A stretch of DNA of 64,000 bases, taken from the NCBI RefSeq assembly GCF_014203755.1, contig NZ_JACHJS010000001.1, positions 2,418,001-2,482,000 of the forward strand, read 5' to 3'. Numbering within the stretch: the first letter of the stretch is position 1; each line of letters begins with the position of its first letter. The notes under the pieces are model-generated. The model did not search any database, had not been told where the DNA came from, and was given only the letters and a program-made list of their open reading frames with translations. The position numbers were made by a program, and so were the translations under genes. The stretch comes from Saccharothrix violaceirubra. Lineage in GTDB: Bacteria; Actinomycetota; Actinomycetes; Mycobacteriales; Pseudonocardiaceae. Shown one piece after another: positions 20,362 to 28,412 of this stretch.

Positions 20362-21263
20362 GCGGGATTCTCGTCGCCGTCGCCGTGCTGGCCTTCCTCC
20401 AGCTCTCGGTGGGGTCCACCGCGGTCCCGCTGTTCGGCGGCGACGACCACGCGCGGGCCGTGCTGTGGGAACTGCGGGCACCCCGGGTGCTGGTCGGCCT
20501 GTGCGCCGGTGCGTGCCTGGGACTCGCGGGCACGTTGTTGCAGGCGGCCGTGCGCAACCCGTTGGCCTCGCCCGAGATCACCGGCGTCGGGTCCGGCGCG
20601 GTGCTCGGCGCGGTGGCCGCCTCGGTGTCCGGGTTCACGCAGCCGCTCGCGGTGGCGTTCGCCGCCCTGCTCGGCGGTGTCGTGGGCGGCGGCGTGCTGT
20701 GGGTGGTGGCCGGGCGGTCCGGCGACGTGGCCGTGCGCGGCGTGATCGTGTCCGCGGTGCTGGTCGGCACGACGCTCGTGCTGCTCACCGCCCGCCCGCA
20801 GCTCGCGGGCGCGGTGTCGCGGTGGCTGCTCGGCTCGCTGGTGGGCCGCACGTGGGAGCACGTGGCGCCGCTGTGGCCGGTGGTCGTGCTGGTCGTGGTG
20901 GTCGGCACGCTGCTCGGCGGCGTGCTCGACGTGCTCGCCGTCGACGACGACCACGCGCACGGCGTCGGCCTGGCGGTCGTCCCGTGGCGCAGCACGGTGC
21001 TGGTGCTCGCCGCCGTGGCCACGTCCGCCTCGGTGGCCGCGATCGGGGCGACGGCGTTCGTCGGCCTGCTCGCACCCCACCTCGCGCGGTGGCTCGTGGG
21101 TCCGGTGCACCGGGTGGCGGTGCCCGTCTCCGCGTTGGCCGGTGCGGGCACGGTGGCGGCGGCCGACGCGGTGGGACAACTCGTGCACGTGCCGGCGGGC
21201 GCCATCACCGCCGTGATCGGGTCGGGCGTGCTGATCGCCGTGGCCCGGAGGACAGGAGGGTGA
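20343..21263 (+). CDS. FecCD-family ABC permease 2
   Basis: A 306-residue partner permease with the same layout: ELRAPRVLVGLCAGACLGLAGTLLQAAVRNPLASPEITGVGSGA and AFVGLLAPHLARWLVGPVHR near the end (coupling loop). ATG 20343 lies inside the previous gene, giving a 19-base overlap, and is preceded by GGGGAGG. The loop between helices 5 and 6 holds DDDHAHG, an acidic/His stretch. Together with permease 1 it makes the channel of a type II importer. Confidence 0.88.
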   Translation: MVFARVSGILVAVAVLAFLQLSVGSTAVPLFGGDDHARAVLWELRAPRVLVGLCAGACLGLAGTLLQAAVRNPLASPEITGVGSGAVLGAVAASVSGFTQPLAVAFAALLGGVVGGGVLWVVAGRSGDVAVRGVIVSAVLVGTTLVLLTARPQLAGAVSRWLLGSLVGRTWEHVAPLWPVVVLVVVVGTLLGGVLDVLAVDDDHAHGVGLAVVPWRSTVLVLAAVATSASVAAIGATAFVGLLAPHLARWLVGPVHRVAVPVSALAGAGTVAAADAVGQLVHVPAGAITAVIGSGVLIAVARRTGG

Positions 21264-22039
21264 TGCCGCTTCAAGCCAGTGGCGTGCACGTGCGGTTCGG
21301 GACGAACGTCGTGCTCGCCGGGGTGGATTTCGGTGCCGTGGAAGGGGAGTGGGTCAGCCTGCTCGGGCGCAACGGCAGCGGCAAGACCACGCTGCTGCGG
21401 GTGCTCGCGGGGCTGCTCGAACCCGATCGGGGGACCGTGTCCCTGCACGGCGAACCGCTGGGTTCGTTGTCCCGCAGGCAGATCGCGCGGCGGATGGCGT
21501 TGTTGCCGCAGTCCGGTGGACAGGTGCGCGGGCTGACCGTGCGCCAGTTCGTGCGCCAGGGTCGTTACGCGGCAAGGGGTGCGCTGGGCATGCTCGGCGA
21601 CTCCGACGACGACCAGGTGCGCGAGGCGATGCGGGCGACCGGCGTCGCCGAGTGGGCGGACGTGCCGCTCGACCGGTTGTCCGGCGGGCAGCGCCAACGC
21701 GTCCGGCTCGCGCTCGCGTTGGCCCAGGACGCACCCGTGCTGCTGCTCGACGAGCCGACGACCTACCTGGACGTCCGGCACCAGATCGACGTGTTGGAGC
21801 TGGTCCGCGCCCTGCAACGGGAACGCGGACTGACCGTCGTGGCGGTGCTGCACGACCTCGGCCAGGCGGCCCGGTATTCCGATCGCGTGGTGGCGTTGCG
21901 CGACGGCGTGGTTCACGCGGACGGGCGACCGTCCGATGTGGTCGATGCCCGCTTTCTCCAGGACGTGTACGGAGTGTCGGGCGAAGTGTGGTGGATCACC
22001 ACCAACGGGCTATTGAAAATGGTTGTCGTTCCAGACTAG
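21263..22039 (+). CDS. Siderophore-type ABC transporter ATPase
   Basis: A 258-residue FepC/BtuD-like ATPase. Walker A is LLGRNGSGKTTLLR, the signature is LSGGQRQRVRLALALAQ, Walker B is VLLLDEPTTYLD, and the switch His is in VLHDLGQA. ATG 21263 has a perfect AGGAGG and overlaps the permease stop by one base. Its last 27 bases contain the Zur/Fur-like box and -35 of the next transcript, so the precursor promoter is embedded in this gene's end. Confidence 0.92.
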   Translation: MPLQASGVHVRFGTNVVLAGVDFGAVEGEWVSLLGRNGSGKTTLLRVLAGLLEPDRGTVSLHGEPLGSLSRRQIARRMALLPQSGGQVRGLTVRQFVRQGRYAARGALGMLGDSDDDQVREAMRATGVAEWADVPLDRLSGGQRQRVRLALALAQDAPVLLLDEPTTYLDVRHQIDVLELVRALQRERGLTVVAVLHDLGQAARYSDRVVALRDGVVHADGRPSDVVDARFLQDVYGVSGEVWWITTNGLLKMVVVPD

Positions 22040-22042
22040 CTT
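22013..22042 (+). promoter_or_regulatory. Precursor promoter with Zur/Fur-like box 2
   Basis: TTGAAA (22013-22018) and TAGCTT, separated by 18 bases, form a good promoter about 55 bases before the precursor start. Overlapping the -35 is TGAAAATGGTTGTCG (22014-22028), which agrees with the Zur-type pattern TGAAAATGATTTTCA at 12 of 15 positions and shares GAxAATxGTTxTC with box 1. Confidence 0.6.
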
Positions 22043-22095
22043 GAGGGAGGTCGATCTTCGGCCACCCGGAATCCGCACAACAGAGAGGACGTCCC

Positions 22096-22203
22096 ATGGA
22101 CGGGATCTTCGTGAACGTCGAGGAAGAGCGTCAGCTGCCGCACAACTCCGCCACCCACAGCAACGCGCTGGTGGAGAACCCCTTCGAGGGCGACGACGAG
22201 TGA
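22096..22203 (+). CDS. Candidate RiPP precursor peptide, 35 aa
   Basis: A 35-codon gene with AGAGAGGA 6 bases before the ATG, placed directly ahead of YcaO-type modification genes. The leader includes IFVNVEEERQLP, an amphipathic strand of the kind bound by RiPP recognition elements. The middle holds HNSATHSN: two His, two Asn and the only three hydroxyl residues (Ser18, Thr20, Ser22). The end is acidic (FEGDDE). There is no cysteine, so a YcaO product could only be oxazoline/oxazole (or an amidine), not thiazole. It has its own promoter under a metal-type operator and a hairpin right after its stop. Function is inferred entirely from context; I know of no close relative. Confidence 0.75.
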   Translation: MDGIFVNVEEERQLPHNSATHSNALVENPFEGDDE

Positions 22204-22209
22204 CCGGCT

Positions 22210-22233
22210 CCGGGGCCGCTCCGGCGGCCCCGG
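22210..22233 (+). terminator. Intercistronic hairpin after the precursor gene
   Basis: CCGGGGCCGC pairs perfectly with GCGGCCCCGG around a TCCG loop, starting 7 bases after the precursor stop. Such elements commonly act as partial terminators or mRNA stabilisers, so that precursor mRNA exceeds mRNA for the modifying enzymes. Confidence 0.7.
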
Positions 22234-22258
22234 GCCTCTTCCCCCGACGGAGGCAAGC

Positions 22259-23026
22259 GTGGAAACCCTGAAGCCCGGGACGGCCCTGTTCGCCGGACCC
22301 TCCAGCGCCGTCCTGCGCGACGCGGCCGGCGAGCTGTTCTCGATCGCGCTGCCGGAGGAGGCCGTCGCCGGCGTCCGGGCCGCGCTCACCGCCGCCGACG
22401 CCCCCGAACCCGCCGAACTCGCCGCGTTCGCCCACGCCGGACACCTCGGCCGGCGCACCGGGTGGCCCGCCGGGCGCCGCGTGGTCGCCGTCCTCGGCGG
22501 CGACGCGTTCGCCGCGACGCTGGCCGCCGCCGGCGCCGAACCCGTCCGGGCCGAGCCGGACCTGGACTCCCTGGTGGACCTCATGCCCGCCGCCGTGTGC
22601 GCGTGGCACGACGGCCCAGCGCCGTCGTCCTGGCTGGAACTGGACGCCCTGGCCGCGCACGGCATCGCGTTCCAGCGGATCAGCCGCGAGGGCCGGCACG
22701 TGCTGTTCGAACCCGTCGCCGTGCCGCACCGGGACGTGCGGGCCAGACGGTTGGCCGCCGCCGGTTCCGGGCACCCGCACCTGGCCGCGTACTGGGCGGG
22801 CGACGACGTCGTGCTCGGCGAGGAGACCCCCGACGCGGCCGAACTGATGCTGATCGCCGCGTTGGCCGCCAAAGACCTCGCCGCCTGGGCGGCGGGTCGC
22901 GTACCGGCCACGGGATCGTTGCTGCCCAAGGCGATCCCGCCCGCGCGTCGGCTGCGCGTGCTCGACCTGGACTCGGGTGCGATCGCCGACCACCCGGTGC
23001 TCCCGGTGCCCGCCAGTGCGCCGTGA
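22259..23026 (+). CDS. E1-like cyclodehydratase partner (TOMM C/F-type protein), probable
   Basis: A 255-residue protein. The N-terminal 60 or so residues (GTALFAGPSSAVLRDAAGEL...) could be a winged-helix RiPP recognition element that binds the leader. The rest resembles a reduced ThiF/E1-like fold: VVAVLGGDAFAATLAAAGAEPV (degenerate Rossmann strand), then PAAVCAWHDGPAPSSW and HGIAFQRISREGRHVLFEPVAVP, which match the layout of the bacteriocin cyclodehydratase partner proteins. No zinc-binding CxxC pairs are present. GTG 22259 has GGAGG 5 bases upstream. It most likely presents the precursor to the YcaO protein. The call is from architecture and neighbours rather than strong identity. Confidence 0.6.
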   Translation: METLKPGTALFAGPSSAVLRDAAGELFSIALPEEAVAGVRAALTAADAPEPAELAAFAHAGHLGRRTGWPAGRRVVAVLGGDAFAATLAAAGAEPVRAEPDLDSLVDLMPAAVCAWHDGPAPSSWLELDALAAHGIAFQRISREGRHVLFEPVAVPHRDVRARRLAAAGSGHPHLAAYWAGDDVVLGEETPDAAELMLIAALAAKDLAAWAAGRVPATGSLLPKAIPPARRLRVLDLDSGAIADHPVLPVPASAP

Positions 23027-23033
23027 GAGCGCA

Positions 23034-24374
23034 GTGCGTCGGGACTTCGCGGAGGATTTCACGGTGGACGGGCTCGCGCACACGCTCGTCCCGGCCGCCG
23101 GGGACGCGCCCGTCGTGCTGCTGCGCACCCCGTACGGTCGGCACCACCACCTGGCCGAAGCCCACGCGTGGGCGGAACGCGGGTTCTCCTGCGTGATCGG
23201 CGATGTGCGCGGACGACACGGCTCGACCGGGGAGTTCCGACCGTACCGCCACGAAACCGACGACGGCGCGTCGGTCGTGGACCACCTGGCCCGCCTGGGT
23301 TTCGGACGCGTGCTCGCGGCCGGTGCCTCCTACGCCGCGCACTGCGCCGTGACCGCCGCGATCGCCCGCCCCGACGCGGTGGTCGGCGTGCTGGCCGCCG
23401 TGCCCGCGCTGGGCCTGGGCGAGACCGCCCGCGAACCCGGCGGCGCGGCCCGGCTGGCGTGCCGCGTCGGCTGGTGGGGCGAGCACGTGTCGCCGCCGGC
23501 GCGGGAGGTCGACCTGGGGACCGTGCCCGTGATCGACGCGCTCACCGGGTGGTCGGACCTGTGGCACGCCCCGGAGCGCACCGCCCTGTGGCGGGACCTG
23601 GCCGGGCTGACCATGCCGCTGCTGGCGGTGGGCGGCCTGCGCGACCCGTTCGCCGCCGACACCGAACGCCTTGCCGCCGCGTGGGGCGGACCGACCCGGC
23701 TCGTGCTCGGACCGTGGGGCCATGCCCTCGACGTCGGCGGCACGCTGGGCGGACGCCGGATCGGCGCCCTCTACCTGGCCTGGGCGCGGCGACTGGCCGA
23801 CCAGCGGGGCGACCGGGCGTTCGTGCACACGGCCGGCTGGCGCCGCCACGTGCCCGCCACGCTGCGCCGGGAGCTGGCGGTGCGGTCGGGGGAGTTCGTG
23901 GCCGACCCCGCCGACCCGTTCCGCTCGGTGCCGCCGGACGCGGCCGTCGCGCCGGCGTCGCGGTCGGCGGCCGAGTTGACCACGCCCGCGCTGCCCGCCG
24001 GGGAACTGCGCGGTTCCGCACGGGTGACGCTCGACGTCGTCGCGGACGCACCCGACGCGGACTGGGTCGTGCGCCTGTCGCTCGACGGCGTCCACCTCGT
24101 ACACGGCATCCGCCGGGTCCGCCACGAACCCGGCGTGCCCGCGACCGTCGCGGTCGACCTGCCGCCCCTGGGCCGGGTCCTGGCCGAGGGCGCCCGACTG
24201 CGCGTGGAGGTGGCCGGCCACCACTGGCCCCGCCACGCCCGCAACCCGCACACCGGCGAGGACCCGGTGACCGCCCGCCGCCTGCTGCCCGGCCGCCGCC
24301 GCGTCCTCGCGGGCCGCGTCGACCTGCCGTGGCACCCCGTCGGTGCCGACGTGCCGCTGCTGGAGGAGATATGA
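23034..24374 (+). CDS. CocE/NonD-type (S15-like) serine hydrolase, possible leader peptidase
   Basis: A 446-residue alpha/beta hydrolase of the X-Pro dipeptidyl-peptidase/CocE group. The N-terminal TPYGRHHHLAEAHAWAERGFSCVIGDVRGRHGSTGEF is typical. The nucleophile is in AAGASYAAHCAV, the acid in GGLRDPFAADTE and the His in LGPWGHALDVGG. A C-terminal jelly-roll domain follows (PALPAGELRGSARVTLDVVADAPDADWVVRLSLDGV). There is no signal peptide, so it is cytoplasmic. GTG 23034 lies 7 bases after the previous stop, and the end overlaps the YcaO start. It may cleave the leader or trim the product; members of this family also hydrolyse esters, so its role needs testing. Confidence 0.8.
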   Translation: MRRDFAEDFTVDGLAHTLVPAAGDAPVVLLRTPYGRHHHLAEAHAWAERGFSCVIGDVRGRHGSTGEFRPYRHETDDGASVVDHLARLGFGRVLAAGASYAAHCAVTAAIARPDAVVGVLAAVPALGLGETAREPGGAARLACRVGWWGEHVSPPAREVDLGTVPVIDALTGWSDLWHAPERTALWRDLAGLTMPLLAVGGLRDPFAADTERLAAAWGGPTRLVLGPWGHALDVGGTLGGRRIGALYLAWARRLADQRGDRAFVHTAGWRRHVPATLRRELAVRSGEFVADPADPFRSVPPDAAVAPASRSAAELTTPALPAGELRGSARVTLDVVADAPDADWVVRLSLDGVHLVHGIRRVRHEPGVPATVAVDLPPLGRVLAEGARLRVEVAGHHWPRHARNPHTGEDPVTARRLLPGRRRVLAGRVDLPWHPVGADVPLLEEI

Positions 24375-25660
24375 GCACAGACCTGCTGGTGGACCCGCTG
24401 ACCGGACTGGTGCGCCGGTTCGTCGACGTGGCGCCCGTGCCCGGCGTGCCGCGCCGCTACCGTGCCGTCACCGCCGAGGTCGCCGACGCCCGCCGCCTGG
24501 GCGCGTGGCCGGCCGACCGCGTCAGCCTCGGCACGACCTTCGGCGACGTGGACGCGGCGCGGGCCGCCGCGCTGGGCGAGGCCGTGGAACGCTACTGCGG
24601 CAACCGGATCGCGCCCGGCCTGCGGTACGCCACGGCCGCCGCCCTGCGCGGCGAACGCCACTGGGGACCGGACGAGCTGTCGTTCTTCGCGCCGTGGCAA
24701 CACGAAACGCCGGGGTTCCCGTACCGGCCGTTCACCGCCGACCAGGAGATCGCGTGGGTGCCGGCCGAGGAGGACGGCGAACCCTGCCTGCTGCCCGCGT
24801 CGTGGGTGTACCTGAACTACCACTCGGGTGCGCGGCGGCGCGAACCCCGGCTGCACCACCTCAACTACGCGGGCATCGCGACCGGCGTGTCCGCCGAGGA
24901 CGCCACGACGCGCGGCCTGCTCGAACTCGTCGAGCGCGACGCCCTGGAACGGTGGTGGCACCAGGGCACGCCGACCACCGGCATCCGGGTCGCCGACGTG
25001 CCGGGCCTGGCCGCCGAACTCGCCGGCTGCCCGCTGGAGGTGCACCTGGTCGAGCTGCCGACGCCGCACCCGGTGTCGTGCGTGGCGGCGGTCGTCGTCG
25101 ACCCGGCGACCGGGATCGTCGCGGGCGGGGGAGCGGCCCGGTTCGACCCGGTCGACGCGTGCGCCAAGGCGACGCTGGAAGCCGTGCACACGTGGGTCTT
25201 CACGCAGGGCCTGCTCGACCCGGACGGCTGGGTGTTCCGGTCGATCGACGCCGGTCTGCTGGCCCGGGGCCTCTACCTCGACCACCGCCCGGACCGGCGC
25301 TACCGGGACGACGCGGGCGAAGGGTACGCGAACGTGCGCGATCTCGGTGCCCAGGTCCAGGTCTGGCTCGACCCGCGTGTCCAGGACGGGTTGCTGCACC
25401 GCTTCACCGCACCCGACCGGTTCGTGACGCCCGAACCCGGCGGCACGCTCGCCGACCTGCGCGCGAGCCTGGCCGCCTCCGGCGTGCGCGTGGCGACCGC
25501 GGACCTGACCACGCCGGACGTCGCCGAGGCCGGGCTGAGCGTGATCCGGGTGTGCGCGCTGGGGCTGATCCCCAACGCACCGGCCGCGTTCCGCTACCGG
25601 GGACTGGCCGGGTGGGACGACCACGACGCGTTCGTTTCCGACCCGCCGCCGTTCCTGTGA
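24371..25660 (+). CDS. YcaO-domain cyclodehydratase
   Basis: A 429-residue YcaO protein that activates peptide backbone amides with ATP to form azolines (or amidines). The three ATP/Mg motifs are present: GEAVERYCGNR, LLELVERDALERWW and CAKATLEAVHTW. The C-terminus ends in a proline-rich SDPPPFL, as in TOMM YcaO proteins whose Pro-rich tail enters the active site. It starts with ATG overlapping the previous stop (ATGA) and ends overlapping the dehydrogenase start (GTGA). Being separate from its E1-like partner, it belongs to the split C plus D type. Substrate is most likely the 35-residue peptide encoded 2.2 kb upstream. Confidence 0.93.
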   Translation: MSTDLLVDPLTGLVRRFVDVAPVPGVPRRYRAVTAEVADARRLGAWPADRVSLGTTFGDVDAARAAALGEAVERYCGNRIAPGLRYATAAALRGERHWGPDELSFFAPWQHETPGFPYRPFTADQEIAWVPAEEDGEPCLLPASWVYLNYHSGARRREPRLHHLNYAGIATGVSAEDATTRGLLELVERDALERWWHQGTPTTGIRVADVPGLAAELAGCPLEVHLVELPTPHPVSCVAAVVVDPATGIVAGGGAARFDPVDACAKATLEAVHTWVFTQGLLDPDGWVFRSIDAGLLARGLYLDHRPDRRYRDDAGEGYANVRDLGAQVQVWLDPRVQDGLLHRFTAPDRFVTPEPGGTLADLRASLAASGVRVATADLTTPDVAEAGLSVIRVCALGLIPNAPAAFRYRGLAGWDDHDAFVSDPPPFL

Positions 25661-26235
25661 TCGTCCTGCCCGAACCCGGCGACGTGCCCATGCCGCTGGG
25701 CGAGGCCTTGCGGACGCGTCGGTCCCGGTACTCCTACGCGCCGTTGGCACCGGACCTGCTGAGCACGCTGCTGCACAACGCGTTGGGCGTGCAACGGCAC
25801 CAGGAATCACACGTCCTGGGCATGGCGCCCAACGCGGGCGGACTGCCGTCGCTGCGTGTCCACGTCGTGCACGACGGCGAGGTGTACGAGTACCTGCGTG
25901 GCCCGCACGACCTGGTGGCACGGGGGAAATCCGACCTGACCGGCGTGTTCGCGCAGGAGGAGTTCGCCCGCCGCGCACACACCGTGATCGTCCTTTCCGG
26001 ACACTTGGGGCCGGGTTTGGCGAAGTACGGGGAACGCCACCACCGCACGGTCCACCTCGACGCGGGCGTCGCGGTGCAGAACCTCTACCTCGTCGCGACC
26101 GCGTTGGGGCTCAACGGGTGCGCGGTCGCGGGCTTCGCCGACGCGGCCGTGGCCGCACTTGTCGGGGCGCCGTACCCGTTGGCGCTGTTCGTGGTCGGCG
26201 CCACACCGAGGAATGGTCATAAGAACCGGCCATAA
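25657..26235 (+). CDS. SagB-type nitroreductase-fold dehydrogenase
   Basis: A 192-residue FMN-dependent enzyme that oxidises azolines to azoles. Features are PLGEALRTRRSRYSYAPLAPDLLSTLLHNALG at the N-terminus (flavin phosphate-binding Arg residues), the SagB-type APNAGGLPSLRVHVVHDGEVYEYL, and HLDAGVAVQNLYLVATALGLNGCAVAGF late, which is the conserved C-terminal half. GTG 25657 overlaps the YcaO stop. Its presence suggests that at least one residue of the final product is aromatic oxazole or methyloxazole. It is slightly shorter than most SagB enzymes. Confidence 0.9.
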   Translation: MIVLPEPGDVPMPLGEALRTRRSRYSYAPLAPDLLSTLLHNALGVQRHQESHVLGMAPNAGGLPSLRVHVVHDGEVYEYLRGPHDLVARGKSDLTGVFAQEEFARRAHTVIVLSGHLGPGLAKYGERHHRTVHLDAGVAVQNLYLVATALGLNGCAVAGFADAAVAALVGAPYPLALFVVGATPRNGHKNRP

Positions 26236-26237
26236 GA
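26218..26237 (+). promoter_or_regulatory. CATAAGA direct repeat before the XRE gene
   Basis: CATAAGA occurs at 26218-26224 and 26231-26237, 13 bases apart, across the dehydrogenase stop and about 30 bases before the HTH gene. It could be a regulator site for that gene. Evidence is only the repeat and its place. Confidence 0.3.
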
Positions 26238-26267
26238 CATTCCCCCGGGTGGTGATCACGCTTTACC

Positions 26268-27179
26268 GTGTCAGAGGTGAGCAGCGAGGGGGACGCCGCC
26301 CCCGTTCGGCCGTTCGCCGACGCGCTGAGGGCGGCCATCGCGGCCCGGGGGATCGGACTCGAACGAATCCGTGAATACCTGGCCGACCACGGGGTGACGG
26401 TCAGCGTCGCGACGTTGAGCTACTGGCAGTCCGGCCGCAGCAGGCCGGAGAGACGGTCGTCGCTGGCCGCGATCGGGCATCTCGAGGAGGTGCTGCTGCT
26501 GCCGCCCGGCCACCTGTCCAACCTGCTGGGGCCGCCGCGGCCGAGAGGCCGCTGGCTCAACCGGCTGCCCCGGGCCGCGCCGCCGGTGGGCGCGTTGTTC
26601 CCGCAGCCCGCGCGGGTCGAGGACGCGGCGGGCGAGGTGCGCTGGGACGACCGGCTCACCCGGCTCAGCCGCCACGACCTCGTCCTGGTCGGACCGGACC
26701 GGTGCGAGCAGTCGGTGCGCACCCGGCACGTGCTGCGGGCCGACGCGGACGGCGCGGACCGGTGGGTGCTCGTAACCGAGGCGTCCGACGGGTCGTTACC
26801 GCTGGTCAAGCCGTTGTGGCACTGTGATCTCGGCCGGGTGGTCGTGCGGCCGTCCGCCGGGCTCGTGGTGGCGGAACTGCTCTTCGACCGGGCGTTGCGG
26901 CGCGGCGAGCACATCGTGATCGAGCACGAGTTGATCACGCCGGTCCCGCGCCCGGTGGCGACCGCGCACACCCGGACGTTCCGCCACCCGGTGCGGGAGT
27001 ACGTGCTGGAGATCGCGTTCGACCCGGCCGCCGTGCCCGCCTGCTGCGAGCGGTTCCAGCGCGCGGGCGACGGCCCGGAACGGGTGGTGACCGCCGCGCC
27101 CGGGTCGGACGGCTCGCTGCTGGCCGTGCAGCTCGACGTCGAGCCGGGTCAGAGCGGGTTTCGCTGGAGGTGGTCCTGA
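26268..27179 (+). CDS. XRE-type helix-turn-helix protein with unknown C-terminal domain
   Basis: A 303-residue protein. Residues 14-80 form a helix-turn-helix (FADALRAAIAARGIGLERIREYLADHGVTVSVATLSYWQSGRSRPER) seen in a group of actinobacterial regulators. The remaining 200 or so residues are rich in beta strands and arginine, with no recognised ligand-binding motif. GTG 26268 or GTG 26277 may start it. It follows the RiPP dehydrogenase by 32 bases and could be co-transcribed or local regulator of the locus. Its 3' end overlaps the opposing MFS gene by 31 bases. Confidence 0.7.
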   Translation: MSEVSSEGDAAPVRPFADALRAAIAARGIGLERIREYLADHGVTVSVATLSYWQSGRSRPERRSSLAAIGHLEEVLLLPPGHLSNLLGPPRPRGRWLNRLPRAAPPVGALFPQPARVEDAAGEVRWDDRLTRLSRHDLVLVGPDRCEQSVRTRHVLRADADGADRWVLVTEASDGSLPLVKPLWHCDLGRVVVRPSAGLVVAELLFDRALRRGEHIVIEHELITPVPRPVATAHTRTFRHPVREYVLEIAFDPAAVPACCERFQRAGDGPERVVTAAPGSDGSLLAVQLDVEPGQSGFRWRWS

Positions 27180-28399
27180 GTTTGGTGGTCCTGCTCGCGG
27201 GCGGCCCGGCGCAGTGTCGGCGTCGCCCACGCCAGCACCACCCCGACGAGCAGCACGCCCACGCCCGCCGCCAGCCCGACGCGGGGTCCCGCCGCCACGG
27301 CCACCGTTCCGGCCAGCGCCGCGCCGGCGGGCTGGCCCAGGCCCCACGACACCATCCGGGCGGTGGTGTTCACCCGGGACTGCATGTCCTCCGGGCACAG
27401 CCGCTGGCGGTAGGTGACCGCGTTGATCACGACGGTCGAGTGCGCCGCGCCCCACGCCGCGGCGGCGAGTCCGGCGACGACCCACTGCGTCGTGCCCACC
27501 GTCAGCAGTGCGCAGGCCAGCGACACCGGGAGCGCTCCCAGAGCCAGCCGCGCACCGCCCCACCGGCGGGTGAGCGTCGGGACCAGGCGTGACGAGAGCA
27601 GGGCGCCCACGCCCCAGCAGCTGAACAGCACGGCCAACCGCAGGTCGCCGCCTGCCGACACGTGCAGGACCTGGTCCGCCCACGGCACGAGCACGGCCAC
27701 GTAGGCGCCCGCCGCGGCCGAGGGCAGCGCGCCGACGAGGGTGAGCGTGCGGATCACCGGGTGGCCCCACACGAACCGCAGGCCGCCGCCGATGTCGCGG
27801 ATCAGCGACGCCTGTGCGGGACGCGGTCCGGACAGCGCACCGGCCACGCCCCGGATCAGCAGCGCCGAGCCGAGTGCGGTCACGGCGTTGACCGCGATCA
27901 GCCCGGCGGGCGCGACCACGGCCACGAGCAGACCCGCCGCCGGGGGCACGACCAGTTCGGCCAGCGTGGTGCGGCCGAAGAGCTTGGCGTAGGCGTCGGT
28001 GATCCGGTCGCGGCCCACGAGCGTGGGCAGGGCGCCGAAGTTGGCCGCGTCGAAGAACACGAACGCGGTCTGCGCGGCGAACGCCACGGCCACCACGTGC
28101 GGCGCGGTGAGGACGTCCAGCCACCAGGCGAGCGGCAGGGTCAGCAGGGCGACCGCGACCACGAGGTCGGCGCCCACCATGAGGGTCCGCCGGTCGACCC
28201 GGTCCGCGAGCGCACCCGCGACCAGTCCGAACAGCAGGTAGGGCAGGGCTTCGGCCATGGCGACCGCCGAGGTCCACCCGGCCGATCCGGTGAGCCGGTA
28301 GACGAGGACGGGCAGGGCGACGAGCGAGACCAGCCCGCCGGTCACGGACAGCAGTCGGGCGGCGAGGTACCGCTCCAGGGCGGCAGGGGGAGGGGTCAC
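27149..28399 (-). CDS. MFS transporter, possible exporter for the RiPP or a metal chelate
   Basis: A 416-residue, 12-helix major facilitator of the enterobactin-exporter/MFS_3-like group: RLTGSAGWTSAVAMAEALPYLLFGLVAGALADRVDRRTLMVGADL carries the loop 2-3 motif GxxxDRxDRR. GTG 28399 sits about 8 bases behind a TATCAT -10, so the transcript is probably leaderless. A weak Zur/Fur-like inverted repeat overlaps this promoter. The gene abuts the RiPP locus tail-to-tail, and since no other exporter is present there, it is the best candidate for export of the product. The link is inferred. Confidence 0.85.
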   Translation of the reverse strand: MTPPPAALERYLAARLLSVTGGLVSLVALPVLVYRLTGSAGWTSAVAMAEALPYLLFGLVAGALADRVDRRTLMVGADLVVAVALLTLPLAWWLDVLTAPHVVAVAFAAQTAFVFFDAANFGALPTLVGRDRITDAYAKLFGRTTLAELVVPPAAGLLVAVVAPAGLIAVNAVTALGSALLIRGVAGALSGPRPAQASLIRDIGGGLRFVWGHPVIRTLTLVGALPSAAAGAYVAVLVPWADQVLHVSAGGDLRLAVLFSCWGVGALLSSRLVPTLTRRWGGARLALGALPVSLACALLTVGTTQWVVAGLAAAAWGAAHSTVVINAVTYRQRLCPEDMQSRVNTTARMVSWGLGQPAGAALAGTVAVAAGPRVGLAAGVGVLLVGVVLAWATPTLRRAAREQDHQTQDHLQRNPL

Positions 28400-28412
28400 C
28401 GAACCATGATAA

